Shown one piece after another: positions 33,663 to 46,599 of a stretch of 64,000 nucleotides of DNA (positions are counted from its first letter, which is position 1; each line of letters starts with the position of its first letter). The notes under the pieces are model-generated. The model was given only the letters and a program-made list of their open reading frames with translations, was not told the origin of the DNA and ran no database searches. Source of the stretch: Lingula anatina (taxonomy: Eukaryota > Brachiopoda > Lingulata > Lingulida > Lingulidae); assembly GCF_001039355.2 (NCBI RefSeq), contig NW_019775181.1:84408-148407 (forward strand), given 5' to 3'. The position numbers and the translations under genes are program-made.

Positions 33663-35601
33663 TCATAGTTCGTATTCGTTGGCAATGCTTTCCATGAGTT
33701 CCTCTTCCGTGACGTCATATTTGAGAATTCTGAAACAAAACAAACAAATTATGATTATCAATTAAAGATGCCATGTCATTTTTTTTAAATAGCAATTTTA
33801 CAGTAGCTTTAAGATAAAAATATCAATTAAATATAATACATTAATTGTCTTCATGTACCTATCGAGTCATAAAAAAAGGTATCGGGAACTCAATTTCAAC
33901 AAGCGTCTCCTCGACACTAGACCATATATTTTTTCTGTGTTGTCAATGTTTATAGCAGTTGATATTCATATTCCACGTCTGCCATCCGTTCCCTTTAATT
34001 CTACACCGTGAGACAGTAGACGTCTCCGCATGATTGCAATCGATGTAAATTAATCGAATTAATCTGCAACTAGAAGTTTTGTTCTTGGCGACACAGTCGA
34101 TAACTTGCATAATAGAGCGCGTTTTCGGGACAGCCTTTGTTTTAGTAACGTGCCTTTGGGTTTAGGTATATTAGAGCAAAGCATGCTTTTGAAGAAGAAG
34201 GAAAGCAAGGTCAAAAATCGTACACATAAAACAATCATGCTCTGGAGAAACAAGGGCGATATCAGTCATTATTTAGGCACGCTGCATGCAAACATCTATG
34301 CTAATTTAAAGACTTACTTGGGAAGGCAATTATATCCCAGGTACATTCTCTTTTACAAATTGGTGTGGAAGGGAGCGAAATTAAAATCAGTTTCACCTCC
34401 TTTTTGGCTTTTGCCAATAGCTTATGTTAGTAACATTTACAAATTGAGGTTGACAGGGATGGTAAGGAATTCATAGACTTTATTTGTAATTTAAAGTTGG
34501 ATTGTACACGCACTTGAAGAGAGTGCATTTCCACTAAAACATAAACGAAGAATACATTGATTAAATATCAGATCAATCAACATTTTTTAAATGGTTCGAT
34601 GCAACTAAGTTTAGATATTAAATTCTGAGCTCCCATGAGTCTTTGCAGATCTAATAAATTTGACTTTTGAGAAATAAAAATTCTGAGTATGCGTTAGGGT
34701 ATGTGAGTGTACTTTCTCTTGTTGGCAATAAACCTGGCATTACCGGTGTGACGTCATACTGACATTTCTGCATGACGTGTCAGATTTGTTTAAATTTGTG
34801 TTGTTCTGGGTGCTAACATAGCGACCTATAGTGCAAACAGTTGGGATCGATCCCTTCTAATGAAATATTGAGATAACTCTGGTGTTCACTGGAGCAGAGA
34901 GAAACTACATTATCAGATCTGGACTCTTACGTCACCGCGTAGACTCTGTTGGGAAATCAAAGCGTTTTTCGTACATGACGGCGTCAGGACAGTGGAACCA
35001 GTAAAGTGTGATTCGATATGCAAAGAAGTGTTCGATGTGTTTTGTAGCAATCTTACTGTTAATTTATTTAATTCATTTTCACATTTTCACAGATACATCA
35101 GCCGACAGGCAAACTACTGAAACTGAAGTGGGTGATATCCAGGCATAGCGAATTCGACGCCTGGTGATTATATTATAACCAAAATGGCGCCGGTGTGACA
35201 GGAATGGTAGTGCACTAAGAACCCCTTTACTAAGTTCCCTTTACTTTGTACAGGTGATATTTGTCCCATATACTAACCCCGATACTCCCTCACCTGAGCA
35301 AAGTATATGGGATCCCTGACTTTCATTTCTAGGACTACTATTTCTGGTACACCAGTCCTTGTGGCACATCCCACTATATGGTCGAGCGTGCCGTGAGACG
35401 TTTAATGGCATCGTGCAATTCCCATAATTCTTAGATGAATTAATAACGATGTTTACATGTACTTACTTGGAAGATTTTGTGGACATGTTCAATGGATCCG
35501 TTTCTGGTTGCACATCTGTCTCTTCTGAAACAGAATAAAAGATGACGTTTTACATTGTACATTTGACCGTTCGAACAGTGATCGTGTTACAAGATCCCCC
35601 A

Positions 35602-35686
<85 letters not shown>

Positions 35687-38046
35687 GACGACGGCAATTA
35701 ATGTTCCAACATTATTAAAATAGAATAAAGAAACATTAGACATCGATATTGTAAATTGGAATAAGATTGAAATATCAATAAATTCAGCTGTAATGATTTT
35801 CATTTAGACAGAAAAAATATAAAGACTAAATTCCGTTATGCATATCTTTCGAGCAAGGCTGTATTACAACTGTCAGTCCTGGTATAGACGTTGCATTGAT
35901 TATACCCCCTTTACACTGGACGGCGTCCTTTCTGCGTCCTCTCTGCGACCATGAAATTTGGCAACGCTGTGGTCTAAATAAGGAGGCACGAGCATTGATT
36001 TTGTATCAGAATGAATGCTCAATGAACAGCAAGTTGCCGGCACGTAAAGTATTATAATTTTTTAACTCTCAAATGGGGCCGGACTGCTGGACGCAGAAAG
36101 GACGCCGTCCAGTGTAAAGGGGGCTTTACAGAAAGTTTAACGTCGATTTCAGCGGGATCGCTTTACAGAAAACTGATTATCCAATTACAGAGGTCGCCTT
36201 GATACAATTCACAGGGCAACTGATCGACCGATCAAGAGTAGTAGACAAAAAACACATTAATTTTGTCAACTGAGATTGGGTCATTCCGAAATAGTTCTAT
36301 TCAGTACTAACCCTATGTATGAACCCAAGTCTCTTGAGGGAAATAAGCGTTTGACATACGTCAAAGGCCTACATAACGACACCAATGTGAGTGCAACGAG
36401 AGCACGTGCCCTTAACTTAATGAAAGGCAAACCGTGACATAACATCAATATCAGAGACTTCACGTCGATAAGACAGTCTCGATTACGTATTGACGACTGA
36501 GATGGTGAGAGATCTTTCCTCACAGACGAGGACATTCCTATGATGAACGCCCACAGATACTGAGTTTAAGGGGATTTAAACTTGTCACTGGTCTAACGGA
36601 AGAAAGTGCAGGGGGTAGAGTGGTGTGGGGTGATGTGGGGTGGGGTGGAGGTGAGGGGGGGTGGGGTAGAGTGAGGTAGGGTGGGTGGGGTCGAGGGGAG
36701 TATACTAGGGTGGCGTGGGGAGAGGTGGGGTGGAGGAGAGTGGGGTAGAGTGGAATGGAGGGGAGGGGAGGGGAGTGTGTGGGGTGGAGGGAAGTGATGT
36801 GGGGTCGAGTAGAGTGGGGTAGAGTAAGGCTAGGAGGGGTGTAGGGAAGTGGGTGGAATAACGTGGATGGGACTGAGGGGGGTTAGTAAAGTGGGGTNNN
36901 NNNNNNNNNNNNNNNNNNNNNNNNNNNNNNNNNNNNNNNNNNNNNNNNNNNNNNNNNNNNNNNNNNNNNNNNNNNNNNNNNNNNNNNNNNNNNNNNNNNN
37001 NNNNNNNNNNNNNNNNNNNNNNNNNNNNNNNNNNNNNNNNNNNNNNNNNNNNNNNNNNNNNNNNNNNNNNNNNNNNNNNNNNNNNNNNNNNNNNNNNNNN
37101 NNNNNNNNNNNNNNNNNNNNNNNNNNNNNNNNNNNNNNNNNNNNNNNNNNNNNNNNNNNNNNNNNNNNNNNNNNNNNNNNNNNNNNNNNNNNNNNNNNNN
37201 NNNNNNNNNNNNNNNNNNNNNNNNNNNNNNNNNNNNNNNNNNNNNNNNNNNNNNNNNNNNNNNNNNNNNNNNNNNNNNNNNNNNNNNNNNNNNNNNNNNN
37301 NNNNNNNNNNNNNNNNNNNNNNNNNNNNNNNNNNNNNNNNNNNNNNNNNNNNNNNNNNNNNNNNNNNNNNNNNNNNNNNNNNNNNNNNNNNNNNNNNNNN
37401 NNNNNNNNNNNNNNNNNNNNNNNNNNNNNNNNNNNNNNNNNNNNNNNNNNNNNNNNNNNNNNNNNNNNNNNNNNNNNNNNNNNNNNNNNNNNNNNNNNNN
37501 NNNNNNNNNNNNNNNNNNNNNNNNNNNNNNNNNNNNNNNNNNNNNNNNNNNNNNNNNNNNNNNNNNNNNNNNNNNNNNNNNNNNNNNNNNNNNNNNNNNN
37601 NNNNNNNNNNNNGAGTAGATTGGTAAGGGATGGATAAAGGGGAGTGGGGTTGAGACGGGTCTAATGATGTGGGGGTTGGGGTGGGGTTGAGCGGTGCCGT
37701 CCATGGCCTGTCATTCCTAAAAAAAACGCCCCCCCTTGCAAATAATCCTGGATCTACCCTGTGATTAACTTACCGTGTGACGGTTCTGTGGTCACTGCTT
37801 CGTCCTCCTTGTTGTCTGTCACATCCTGGAAATAAGTGAATCACAACTTTAACCTCTGTTTTACAATGCAGATGAACCGTACAAGCAAACTGCCTGTTCC
37901 AAAATGGTGTCTAAAAAGCTTTTATTTAACTACTGCATATTTTTAATAGTAAACAGTATTTTAATTGACGTCTGTTATCTTTTTATTCTTTGTCCGACTA
38001 GCTCGTTTTGTTTTGAAATGGAAATATGATTTCAGTTTTATAAGTA

Positions 38047-38088
<42 letters not shown>

Positions 38089-38120
38089 ACACACACACAG
38101 TGGCTGAATAGACCATTATT

Positions 38121-38151
<31 letters not shown>

Positions 38152-41100
38152 CTATTATTTTTATTATTATTATTATCGTGATGATGATGATGATGTAAAC
38201 CATTGGTGTTCTAGCGATAAAGGTCAAATAATATCTTTGCAATTCTGGTCCAAATATTATGTCCGCACACTATTACTTGTCTTTAACCAGTTAAAAAAAA
38301 AAAAACTTTCGCATGTTGCGTGAAACACTTTTGTGTAATTTCTATAATATTCCGTTACCATGTCTACTGATCAAGTCACTCGCGGCTTACTAATAAGAAG
38401 CAAATATTGATATAAATGTCTTACCACTGTCGTCTTATTCACTGCTTTGAATTTGTTGGGATCAAAGCCATCTGTTTCTCTCTGAAATATAAAAGGAAAA
38501 AGGTGAGCCAGTGCACCAAAAGTGTTGTATTATTTATAAATAACCGAATAAAAGGATCAACTGTAACCAAAGAACTGACTAATGTTATTTCGGGAAACAG
38601 GTACTGTTAAGAGTCACTTAAAGGTGAAGTACGTTATACATCTTTAATATACTTCGGCTGATCCATTACAAATACATCGCCAGTTTCTTTTAAGTGGGCT
38701 GACGAAAGGAACTTCATTAATTATTACTTAAAATGGCAAGTGGAAAAATAGCTAACTTGTCTGAGAGTGTTTAATTATTTTATCGACACTTTACATTGAC
38801 TACGGGTGGAGTGATCCGAAATTAAGATATTTAGGACAATGAACGGTGGAAAAATGTGGAGTTCACAGCGCTCCTCAAGGGGAAGCTTCAAAATGTGCCC
38901 AAAACAATTTTTCTCACCTTAAAAAAAAGTAAGCTGCAAAATTTAGAAACTCGTGACGCCACGGGACGCCACCATACCTGAGCAATGTTTCTGCCCACGT
39001 CAATATGGCGTACAATTAACAGGAAAACAGCCGGAATCCCTTGGGTAACGAACTAATCTACGTTTGGCTTCTGCAGCCTACGTGTTTTGAATGGGTTTCA
39101 GTCTCATCACGGGAGATAAAACATCTATCGAACACGCGGACCGAGTTATTGGACAAGCGCTGCTGGAACAGAAATCCTTACAACGGCCGGTATGAATAAA
39201 ACATTGTGCTGTGTAATAATGTTGAGAAGCCTCCAAATCCAATACTGTTAATGACATAATGCTTTAATGAGAAATGTCTTGGTTTATTTTAGGACACAGA
39301 CAACATTCATTAGTGGATGCTATGGTACCAAGGGTGGAAAGCCGACAGAGGAATCGGCTAGGGAATTTCTGTCGGGAAGAGGGAGGGGGGGGGGGGGAGG
39401 AGGGGGTATCGAGCCCAGGTCGCCTTTCATTCATCTACCCAGTATCTTGCTGTCTATCCAGCCAAGTGTTCAGATGAACCGTATTTCTGACATAAGTTAT
39501 TGCCATATTTAAAGCACTGCATGTTTATTGTATGGTCTCATAGTGGTTACCAATTCCTAGTTTTCACTTAGGCAACACAGTTTGGTTTGAGGTGAAAAGA
39601 AGATTAACATTATTATTATTATTACTAAAATATCGTAACTAACCAAGAAGGAACCACCTGACTAGAGCTGTGCAGAAGCAGCACGAGAAATTGTTCCATT
39701 GTTCCTAGCACCCAATCTTCACAGAAAGATTCCCGGATGTGCATTTTTACAGTGATGGATCTGTCATGATTCTGCAGAAAGAACATCTACTTTTGAAGAA
39801 ACTGGGAATTTTTCATTCTCCTTCTTGGTGGGTGTCGCTAGCCGCGGTCGCTTCTCCCTTCGAATGGTCCAAGACCACAATTGTTTAATAAGTCAACTTC
39901 CATCATCAGTTATAATAACAAACTGCCCTGGCCACACAAACTGTGTACACGACATCTTACACCGCACTTTAGTGGCATTGCCTTTCTATCCAATGGCTAG
40001 TATTACATGTATCTAAATATTCCGGCCCAATTTATATTCTGCTTTGTAGACTGAATCAATGGAATTTTGGACGAACAATTTCCGCAACACTATATGGTCA
40101 AATATGTGTATACATTACAGGTGCCGGTGTAGAGTTTCATTAACAAGGATTTGTCAACACATTTAGCCTTACTCAGATCATCAATGGGGAACGGCGTCAG
40201 CTATTTAGCTTTCTCTTTATACACATCAAAGTTATGGAAATATATGGAAGTATAATGTTTCAGTTACATATGTTCGCTAATCGCTGGCATCTATTTTCTT
40301 ATTATTTTTACAATTAAAACTGTTTTAGCTGGTAAACTCAATCTCTTTACTTACTTTCCACCTAGTACCCATAAATGTTGTTTCCAGGAAGTTTTATAAA
40401 TTTGCAAATTTTTTATTCATAGTGAAGAAAACCAAACTTGGATTATTCTTTAAATTATGACAAACGTAACACAGGCTTGACCATTATAAATATCTTCACA
40501 ATGACTCGAGTTTATTAACTTCATAATTCATAACCTGGTCACTCTTTATATTTCTCCCTTTGCCTGTTAAAACCTGGATTATTCTTTAAATTATAGGAAT
40601 CGTAACACAGGCTTGACCTTCATAAATATCACTTCACGAACTCGAGTTTATTAACTTCATAATTCATAACCTGGTCACTCTTTATATTTCTCTGTTTACC
40701 TGTAAAAGTAGCAGGATAGAAGCATTGCGTAGCCATGCATGGCGCGTGTCGGGTTACCTATTTTTTAGGGCGCACTTGTTACGNCTCTTTCCCCCCAAAC
40801 CCCTTAAGTGCCCCCCCCCCCCCCCAATCCTGACCGCACTCAAACTGCCACTTTTACTCCCACTGGGCAAACCACCGACAAACTGGTCATACCGGAGAAG
40901 TATCGATATTCCATTCCTCTGGGTTCCGAACCAACACCGTCTTTTCTCGTCCCAGAGCGAACGCCACGGTGTCGTGTTGCTGCTGTTTCCTCAGTCTATC
41001 GGCGTATTTCTCTGGGTACTCCTCCGTCTCGGAGGAGTGAAACTCGTTCAGAATCAGATCCTCCTGTTCTTGCTGGCTTAACGCCGTGTGCTCGTGTCTC

Positions 41101-42810
41101 AATAATCCGTCTGATGTGTCTCTACTGATCCCGCTATCTAGCGTCGACCTACTGCCCCTCTTAGGGGGCATTTTGTCGTAGTCTCTAGAAATTGTTCTGT
41201 CCAGTTCCTCCTTTAAACTGCCCACCTCGTCCTCTTCACGGACGCGCCTGTCCTCGTGGTTGATTTGATTTTCGGTCCTCTCCACTCTCCTCTGCTCCTT
41301 GAGGTTCTGCTGATTTTGGTTCACGTCTTTCATGTTGTTTTGGGGTACTTGTTTCTTGGCGCTACTCTGCCTCGACGTACTAGAGCCAGAACCCATGTCT
41401 TTGTAGATTCCAGATCCCACTTGTTTTTTTTTTTTTTGTATCCTTATTGTCTCTACTGGCTACAGTTAATGTCAGTTAGTATCCTCTTCCACAATGATCA
41501 CTGTTATAACGGTGTCCTCTCAGGGAAGAAATAGCCGTGTTCCTTACGGCGTCGCCATAGTGGTTAGATCCACACTGTTTTCGGTCTTCTTTCACAACTG
41601 ATTCTAAGTTTCGGATCACCTCGTTAATACATGTCACCTGTAGCTACCTGAACGCAGGGTGTGGACATCGGGTACAGGATCTAACTGTCTTCTGGCGTTC
41701 ACCTGGGGCCCATTTGATTGATCTGGTTCGTGCCTCGTACTGACACAAGTCACCGTTAATCTGCGTCAATGTCCACGGTGACACTACCCCCTCCACGTCA
41801 TTCGGCGTCTGTCAGTCTTTTCAGGGTGTTTCCAGTTTAGCTACGACTTTCCTTAGGTATCAGCGCAAAGTGAAAAGTAATAAGTGTATCGTGCTTTTTC
41901 TCTGCCACCTACGTTATTCAGTGACACTGCACTGTGGAGTGTTGCCTCGGGACCAGCTGAATGGCAATCGATTCACGGATTGTGTGTTTAATCACCACTA
42001 CTTAATCCACGGGTTCACAAAGGGGGGCACCGCGTCGTAATTATGTAAACATTACGCGTTTGTTTCTTTTCATTTCCACGGCCACGCTCCAGCAGGGAAA
42101 CACGGCCAAATGTATTGTGGCTATCGGTCAGTCCAGTGAACGATGTAGCTAGGATATTGACCTGCTAAATCTGTTTGTTAATTTGGCATCTTCTTGAGTT
42201 TTGCTCATAGGCGGGGAGAGAGCTAGANCCTCCTCCCATCCTGAGCGCACTCAAACTGCCACTTTTACTCCCACTGGGCAAACCACCGACAAACTGGTCA
42301 TACCGGAGAAGTATCGATATTCCATTCCTCCGGGTTCCGAACCAACACCGTCTTTTCTCGTCCCAGAGCGAACGCCACGGTGTCATGTTGCTGCTGTTTC
42401 CTCAGTCTATCGGCGTATTTCTCTGGGTACTCCTCCGTCTCGGAGGAGTGAAACTCGTTCAGAATCAGATCCTCCTGTTCTTGCTGGCTTAAAGCCGTGT
42501 GCTCGTGTCTCAATAACCCGTCTGATGTGTCTCTACTGATCCCGCTATCTAGCGTCGACCTACTGCCCCTCTTAGGGGGCATTTTGTCGTAGTCTCTAGA
42601 AATTGTTCTGTCCAGATCCTCCTTTAAGCTGCCCACCTCGTCCTCTTCACGGACGCGCCTGTCCTCGTGGTTGATTTGATTATTTTCTGTCTTCTCCACT
42701 CTCCTCTGTTCCTTGAGGTTCTGCTGATTTTGGTTCACGTCTTTCATGTTGTCTTGGGGTACTTGCTTCTTGGCGCTGTTCTGCCTCGACGTACTAGAGC
42801 CAGAACCCAT
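33663..42810 (-). CDS. CYS1: Cystin-like ciliary membrane protein (5 exons; first exon duplicated)
   Basis: Predicted 245-246 residue protein. Exons on the minus strand: exon 1 at 42810-42304 (or the copy at 41396-40893), 38481-38425 (RETDGFDPNKFKAVNKTTV), 37825-37774 (DVTDNKEDEAVTTEPSH), 35524-35467 (ETDVQPETDPLNMSTKSS) and 33729-33663 (ILKYDVTEEELMESIANEYE + L, TGA). All phases and GT-AG borders agree. The start MGSGSS fits an N-myristoylation signal. Both ends resemble cystin-1: vertebrate cystin begins MGSGSS and ends in a SYD-(x)-EE-LM-SIE-EY-type motif. Cystin is a cilium-axoneme protein mutated in the cpk mouse model of recessive polycystic kidney disease. The middle is charged, probably disordered, and unlike vertebrate cystin, so orthology rests on the two termini. 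Intron 3 contains a G-rich gap. Confidence 0.72.
33730..35466 (-). other. CYS1: Cystin-like gene intron 4
   Basis: No exon recognised. A 123-codon open stretch on the plus strand (34105-34476) has no homologue I know and no supporting splice context. It contains one perfect TGACGTCA (34749-34756). Confidence 0.5.
35606..35682. repeat. (GT)n(GA)n compound microsatellite
   Basis: GT repeat then GA repeat in intron 3 of the cystin-like gene. Confidence 0.97.
35905..36123. mobile_element. CCCCTTTACACTGGAC-type MITE with perfect 35-bp inverted ends
   Basis: 35905-35939 is the exact reverse complement of 36089-36123 (begins CCCCCTTTACACTGGACGGC). The interior includes GCGACCATGAAATTTGGCAA and AATGAATGCTCAATGAACAG. 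Perfect arms suggest recent insertion; an older relative is at 7917-8122. Confidence 0.92.
36600..37690. repeat. G-rich minisatellite with 715-base gap
   Basis: GTGGGG/GGAGGGG/GTAGAGTG-type degenerate repeats on both sides of a run of N at 36898-37612. On the minus strand (the transcribed sense here) it is C-rich. Apparent proline/histidine frames are repeat artefacts. Confidence 0.9.
37716..37760. mobile_element. Truncated element end
   Basis: CAAATAATCCTGGATCTACCC matches the right end of the element at 45501-45779 (CAAATAATCCTGGCTCCGCC). The rest is lost in the minisatellite or gap. Confidence 0.5.
38050..38200. repeat. (CA)n, (ATT)n and (GAT)n microsatellites
   Basis: Consecutive simple repeats in intron 2 of the cystin-like gene. 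Confidence 0.95.
38482..40828 (-). other. CYS1: Cystin-like gene intron 1 sequence
   Basis: No exon recognised. It contains a G-run near 39384-39405, a 133-base two-copy tandem repeat at 40435-40700 and a single-N join at 40784 followed by C-rich low-complexity sequence. Confidence 0.6.
40435..40700. repeat. Two-copy ~133-bp tandem repeat
   Basis: GGATTATTCTTTAAATTATG...GTAACACAGGCTTGACC...ACTCGAGTTTATTAACTTCA...TCACTCTTTATATTTCTC occurs twice, ~93% alike by eye. Confidence 0.9.
40829..42227 (-). repeat. 1.4-kb block, copy A: cystin-like exon 1 and upstream region
   Basis: Matches 42236-43640 almost base for base. It contains exon 1 at 41396-40893 (168 codons, MGSGSSTSRQ to NIDTSP, then the GTATGA donor). 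The block ends exactly at the N at 42228, where copy B continues without interruption. The copies differ by scattered substitutions and one extra Asn codon in B. Confidence 0.9.
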
Positions 42811-43640
42811 GTCTTTGTAGATTCTAGATCCCTCTTGGTTATTTTTCGTATCCTTATTGTCTCTACTGGCTACAGTTAATGTCAGTTAGTATCCTCTTCC
42901 ACAATGATCACTGTTATAACGGTGTCCTCTCAGGGAAGAAATAGCCGTGTTCCTTAAGGCGTCGCCATAGTGGTTAGATCCACACTGTTTTCGGTCTTCT
43001 TTCACAACTGATTCTTACGTTTCGGATCACCTCGTTAATACATGTCACCTGTAGCTACCTGAACAGAGGGTGTGGACGTTTGGTGCAGGATCTAACTGTC
43101 TTCTGGCGCTCACCTGGGGCCCATTTGATTGATCTGGTTCGTGCCTCGTACTGACACAAGTCACCGTTAATCTGCGTCCATGTACACGGTGACACTACCC
43201 CCTCCACGTCATTCGGTGTCTGTCAATCTTTTCAGATTGTTTCCAGTTTAGCTACGACTTTCCTTAGGTATCAGCGCAAAGTGAAAAGTAATAAGTGTAT
43301 CGTGCTTTTTCTCTGCCACCTACGTTATTCAGTGACACTGCACTGTGGAGTGTTGCCTCGGGACCAGCTGAATGGCAATCGATTCACGGATTGTGTGTTT
43401 AATCACCACTACTTAATCCACGGGTTCACAAAGGGGGGCACCGCGTCGTAATTATGTAAACATTACGCGTTTGTTTCTTTTCATTTCCACGGCCACGCTC
43501 CAGCAGGGAAACACGGCCAAATGTATTGTGGCTATCGGTCAGTCCAGTGAACGATGTAGCTAGGATATTGACCTGCTAAATCTGTTTGTTAATTTGGCAT
43601 CTTCTTGATTTTTGCTCATAGGCGGGGAGAGAGCTAGAGC
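42236..43640 (-). repeat. 1.4-kb block, copy B: cystin-like exon 1 and upstream region
   Basis: Exon 1 at 42810-42304 (169 codons). Copy B is continuous with the unique sequence upstream (43641 onward), so it is the copy properly attached to the promoter side. Confidence 0.88.
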
Positions 43641-45229
43641 ACTATGTAAACTACAAATGATGTTTATTTCGCTTTACACAATGCATTAAGCACTCGCCAA
43701 ACAATAAGCCATACGCCTTCAGTTCATAGACGTTATTGAACGTCTTCCAGTGAACTGAGTACGTTGATTTATTGCTTGTGCGCAGTTAAAAAGTCTTTAA
43801 TGTGTATTCTGCTTTCTAAGCACCCTGTAGAGCCGCTCCCCCTCAATCCATCCACCCCGGGGACACGAGCGTGAATGAATGCTGTCTCTTTAACTAATCG
43901 ATCACGTCAACGTTTACATTGGGAGCCCCGATTTCCACGGGTATCGACATGGGATCAAAGGCGAGATTGTTGGCATGTCGTTGCCAGAGGCAGCTATGTA
44001 ATCAAATGAAAAGAAACGCTCCACGGTCTTTGAGTGAGACATTAAATACGGTGACATTAAATACAATCGATCCACAAATAGAACCAGTTGTGGTGGTCAT
44101 AATAAACCCAGTCAACAAAAAACAGTGTGGTTTTCAGATGTGGTGTGTTTCTGTGATGATAAGAATGTAATCAAAACGATCGGCAAACATTAAGCCGTGT
44201 ATGGTTACCTGAGTTGTGTAGCAACAGTTTTCATGGAATTAAGCGGTCTTCTACGTTTTTGCACTAACTTAATTGAACTTTAACGCTGAAGTGAAAATCA
44301 GCGGCAGTAATTAATATAAGTGATAATTTTTATTGAGAATCCCCTATAATTATTGACGGAGAACGTTCGCACATTGCAAAATTGGTAAAAATACCTCTCT
44401 TTGGAAGAGTGCAAAAATTAGTGTGGTATTGTTAACTGGGTATGAAGACAAGTTGGCTGCTTTATGCCATGAAATTAATTGAATTCAGGCCCAGAGCATT
44501 TTTAGGTACCCAAAGTGAAGACCTGGAGCTGCAGAAACGCCAAATTGGACCCCTTTAATTCCACTGGGCTCTGTATTAAGCCAAGTGTAAACACGCCGCG
44601 GGGATTTGTTGTTAAAGTCAACTAGATACAGAAACATTAACATGGCGTTGCTGTTTAGATTGTGACCATGCATTTTTCGAGCAATTCTTTTTTATTTCTT
44701 TTCCATTGGAGTATTTAAAATTTAATTTGAACACACATTTCACAATAAAGAACGCAAGTTTACAACAGCTGTACCAGTACAAACAGAGGTGCTTGAAATG
44801 TTACACCTGTGCATACCTGGCAAAAACCATTTCTAACTTTTTGCGACTTTACACTGAATTAAGAAACGTATATGATATACATTCACCCAAACATATGTTA
44901 TTCCAGTGATTTATAAAATATAATAATAATTATTATCATTATTAATATATCTGGAAAACCGAAAAACGGTTGGATGGATACATAGACATGAAAGGACATT
45001 CAGATAAAATTACTGAATAATAAAGATAAAAACATTGCTAAATATTAAAACCACTATAAATTTCGACTTCATAACATAAAACAGATTAAACAAATTAAAG
45101 TTCGATTTATTCCCCTGCTTAGTTACTATTCATAATGTTTCTGCAGAAGACTGCGATAGCGAAGCACAACACATCCATTTTATACTAGACCCCTTACTTT
45201 GTATGTGTGAACGACAGAATGACTGCAGT

Positions 45230-45231
45230 CA

Positions 45232-45305
<74 letters not shown>

Positions 45306-45310
45306 ACAAA
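45230..45310. repeat. (CT)n(CA)n compound microsatellite
   Basis: CT repeat followed by CA repeat. Confidence 0.97.
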
Positions 45311-45500
45311 GCATGATATCTTTATGCAATCGAATGTGATTTCTGAGGATGGTGTTGTCACCATGCTTCTTTCTGGAAAACTGCTCTTTGTGAAACTGCG
45401 CTGGGGAATAAACAGGTTAATTATGCACTAGGCTGTCAGTGTTGTCTCGTAGGCTATCGGAACGAGTCGAATGTTGAAGTGTGGAAGACGGCCCAATTTC

Positions 45501-45779
45501 CAGTGGCGGATTTAGGGGAGAGGCTCAGGGGGGTCCTGACCCTCCCTTCGATTTTTGAAAAAAAAATCACACCAATGTTCCCCTCTTGAAATAAAATTTT
45601 GACCAGCTAAATCATAGTTCTAAACCGTACTAAATGGCACCGTTCGCCCTCTAAAATACCAAAAATTTTCGGGCCCTTTAGCGGGCCCCGAACCCCACGC
45701 CGAGAGGGTGGGGGTGGGGGGTGGAGGGTCGACTTCCCATCCCCGAAACCCCCTTCAAATAATCCTGGCTCCGCCCCTG
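45501..45779. mobile_element. Non-autonomous element, CAGTGGCGGA...TCCGCCCCTG ends
   Basis: Left CAGTGGCGGATTTAGG; right end reversed CAGGGGCGGAGCCAGG. C/G-rich interior (CCCTTCGATTTTTGAAAAA, GGGCCCCGAACCCC). The ends resemble hAT-type MITEs but I see no clear 8-base target duplication. Confidence 0.65.
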
Positions 45780-46599
45780 TTATTTACATGTTAAATAGAT
45801 GGATCAAAGTAGTGAGAGAGTTTTCATATATTTTAATATTGCCAGTGTAATCTGTGTTGCTACATCTCAGCTGTTACATTCAATATATGTGTTTCTGTTA
45901 ATGTGGCATCCACTGCAAGCTGTGTCACCAAGGTCGTGTTAGGTCTACCGGAGGTGACAGAGGTGCCTGTTTGCACACCGTGTAATTATGTTTGGTGGGG
46001 CAATAATACATTTCTAAAAATACCTCGACCTTATGTTTTTTTTGTCCTAAAAGGAATCAATATTTGAGAAAAGTTTTTAAAATCATTGGACAGGATGCGC
46101 AAAATATACTCGTATCTCATTGCAAGAAGAAACTTCAACCCTCAAATCTGTTATATCTTCCTTATATTCCAAGCTTCTTCGAGGAATTCCCTTTCTCAAT
46201 CTTTAGGTCGGTATATTGGCTAATGTAAAACTCCAAAGTTAGTGTTCAACTCCAAAGCATGCCATGACATTCTAACAGTACAGACAAGCAACCACGCCCC
46301 GCGTCTTAGGAAACAGCTGCGACTGAGAAATCGCATACTTGTAGACCGTAATATGAACGTTTTAGCCGTTGGTGAATTAACGACAGGCTATTTTGTGATG
46401 CATCAAAGATTCGTAGTTATAAAATTCCCCCAAAATCGTTATCTCCTGTTCTTCTTTAAAAAAATGTATAAATTACGTGCTTTAAACAAGCCATTTCAGA
46501 GAGAGACGACGTTGGTGATATGACCTGCGCGAATATTGTGAACCGTACGGTAATTACTAATTATGAGAGCACACCTGTGTCCTATAACGAGTGTGGGCA

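Noticed and set aside
33239-33718. 159-codon minus-strand open frame starting MTSRKRNSWK
   Set aside because: It overlaps the last exon of the cystin-like gene in another frame; the spliced frame (ILKYDVTEEELMESIANEY, TGA) has family similarity and consistent phase, this one has neither.
34105-34476. 123-codon plus-strand open frame in a cystin-like gene intron
   Set aside because: No recognised homology and no splice or promoter context; length is within chance for the window.
36849-37704. Long open frames on both strands
   Set aside because: They exist only because the 715-base gap of N is read as open.
38050-38200. Possible CRISPR-like or regulatory repeat array
   Set aside because: Plain CA, ATT and GAT microsatellites with no spacer structure; CRISPR arrays are not expected in an animal genome and none were seen.
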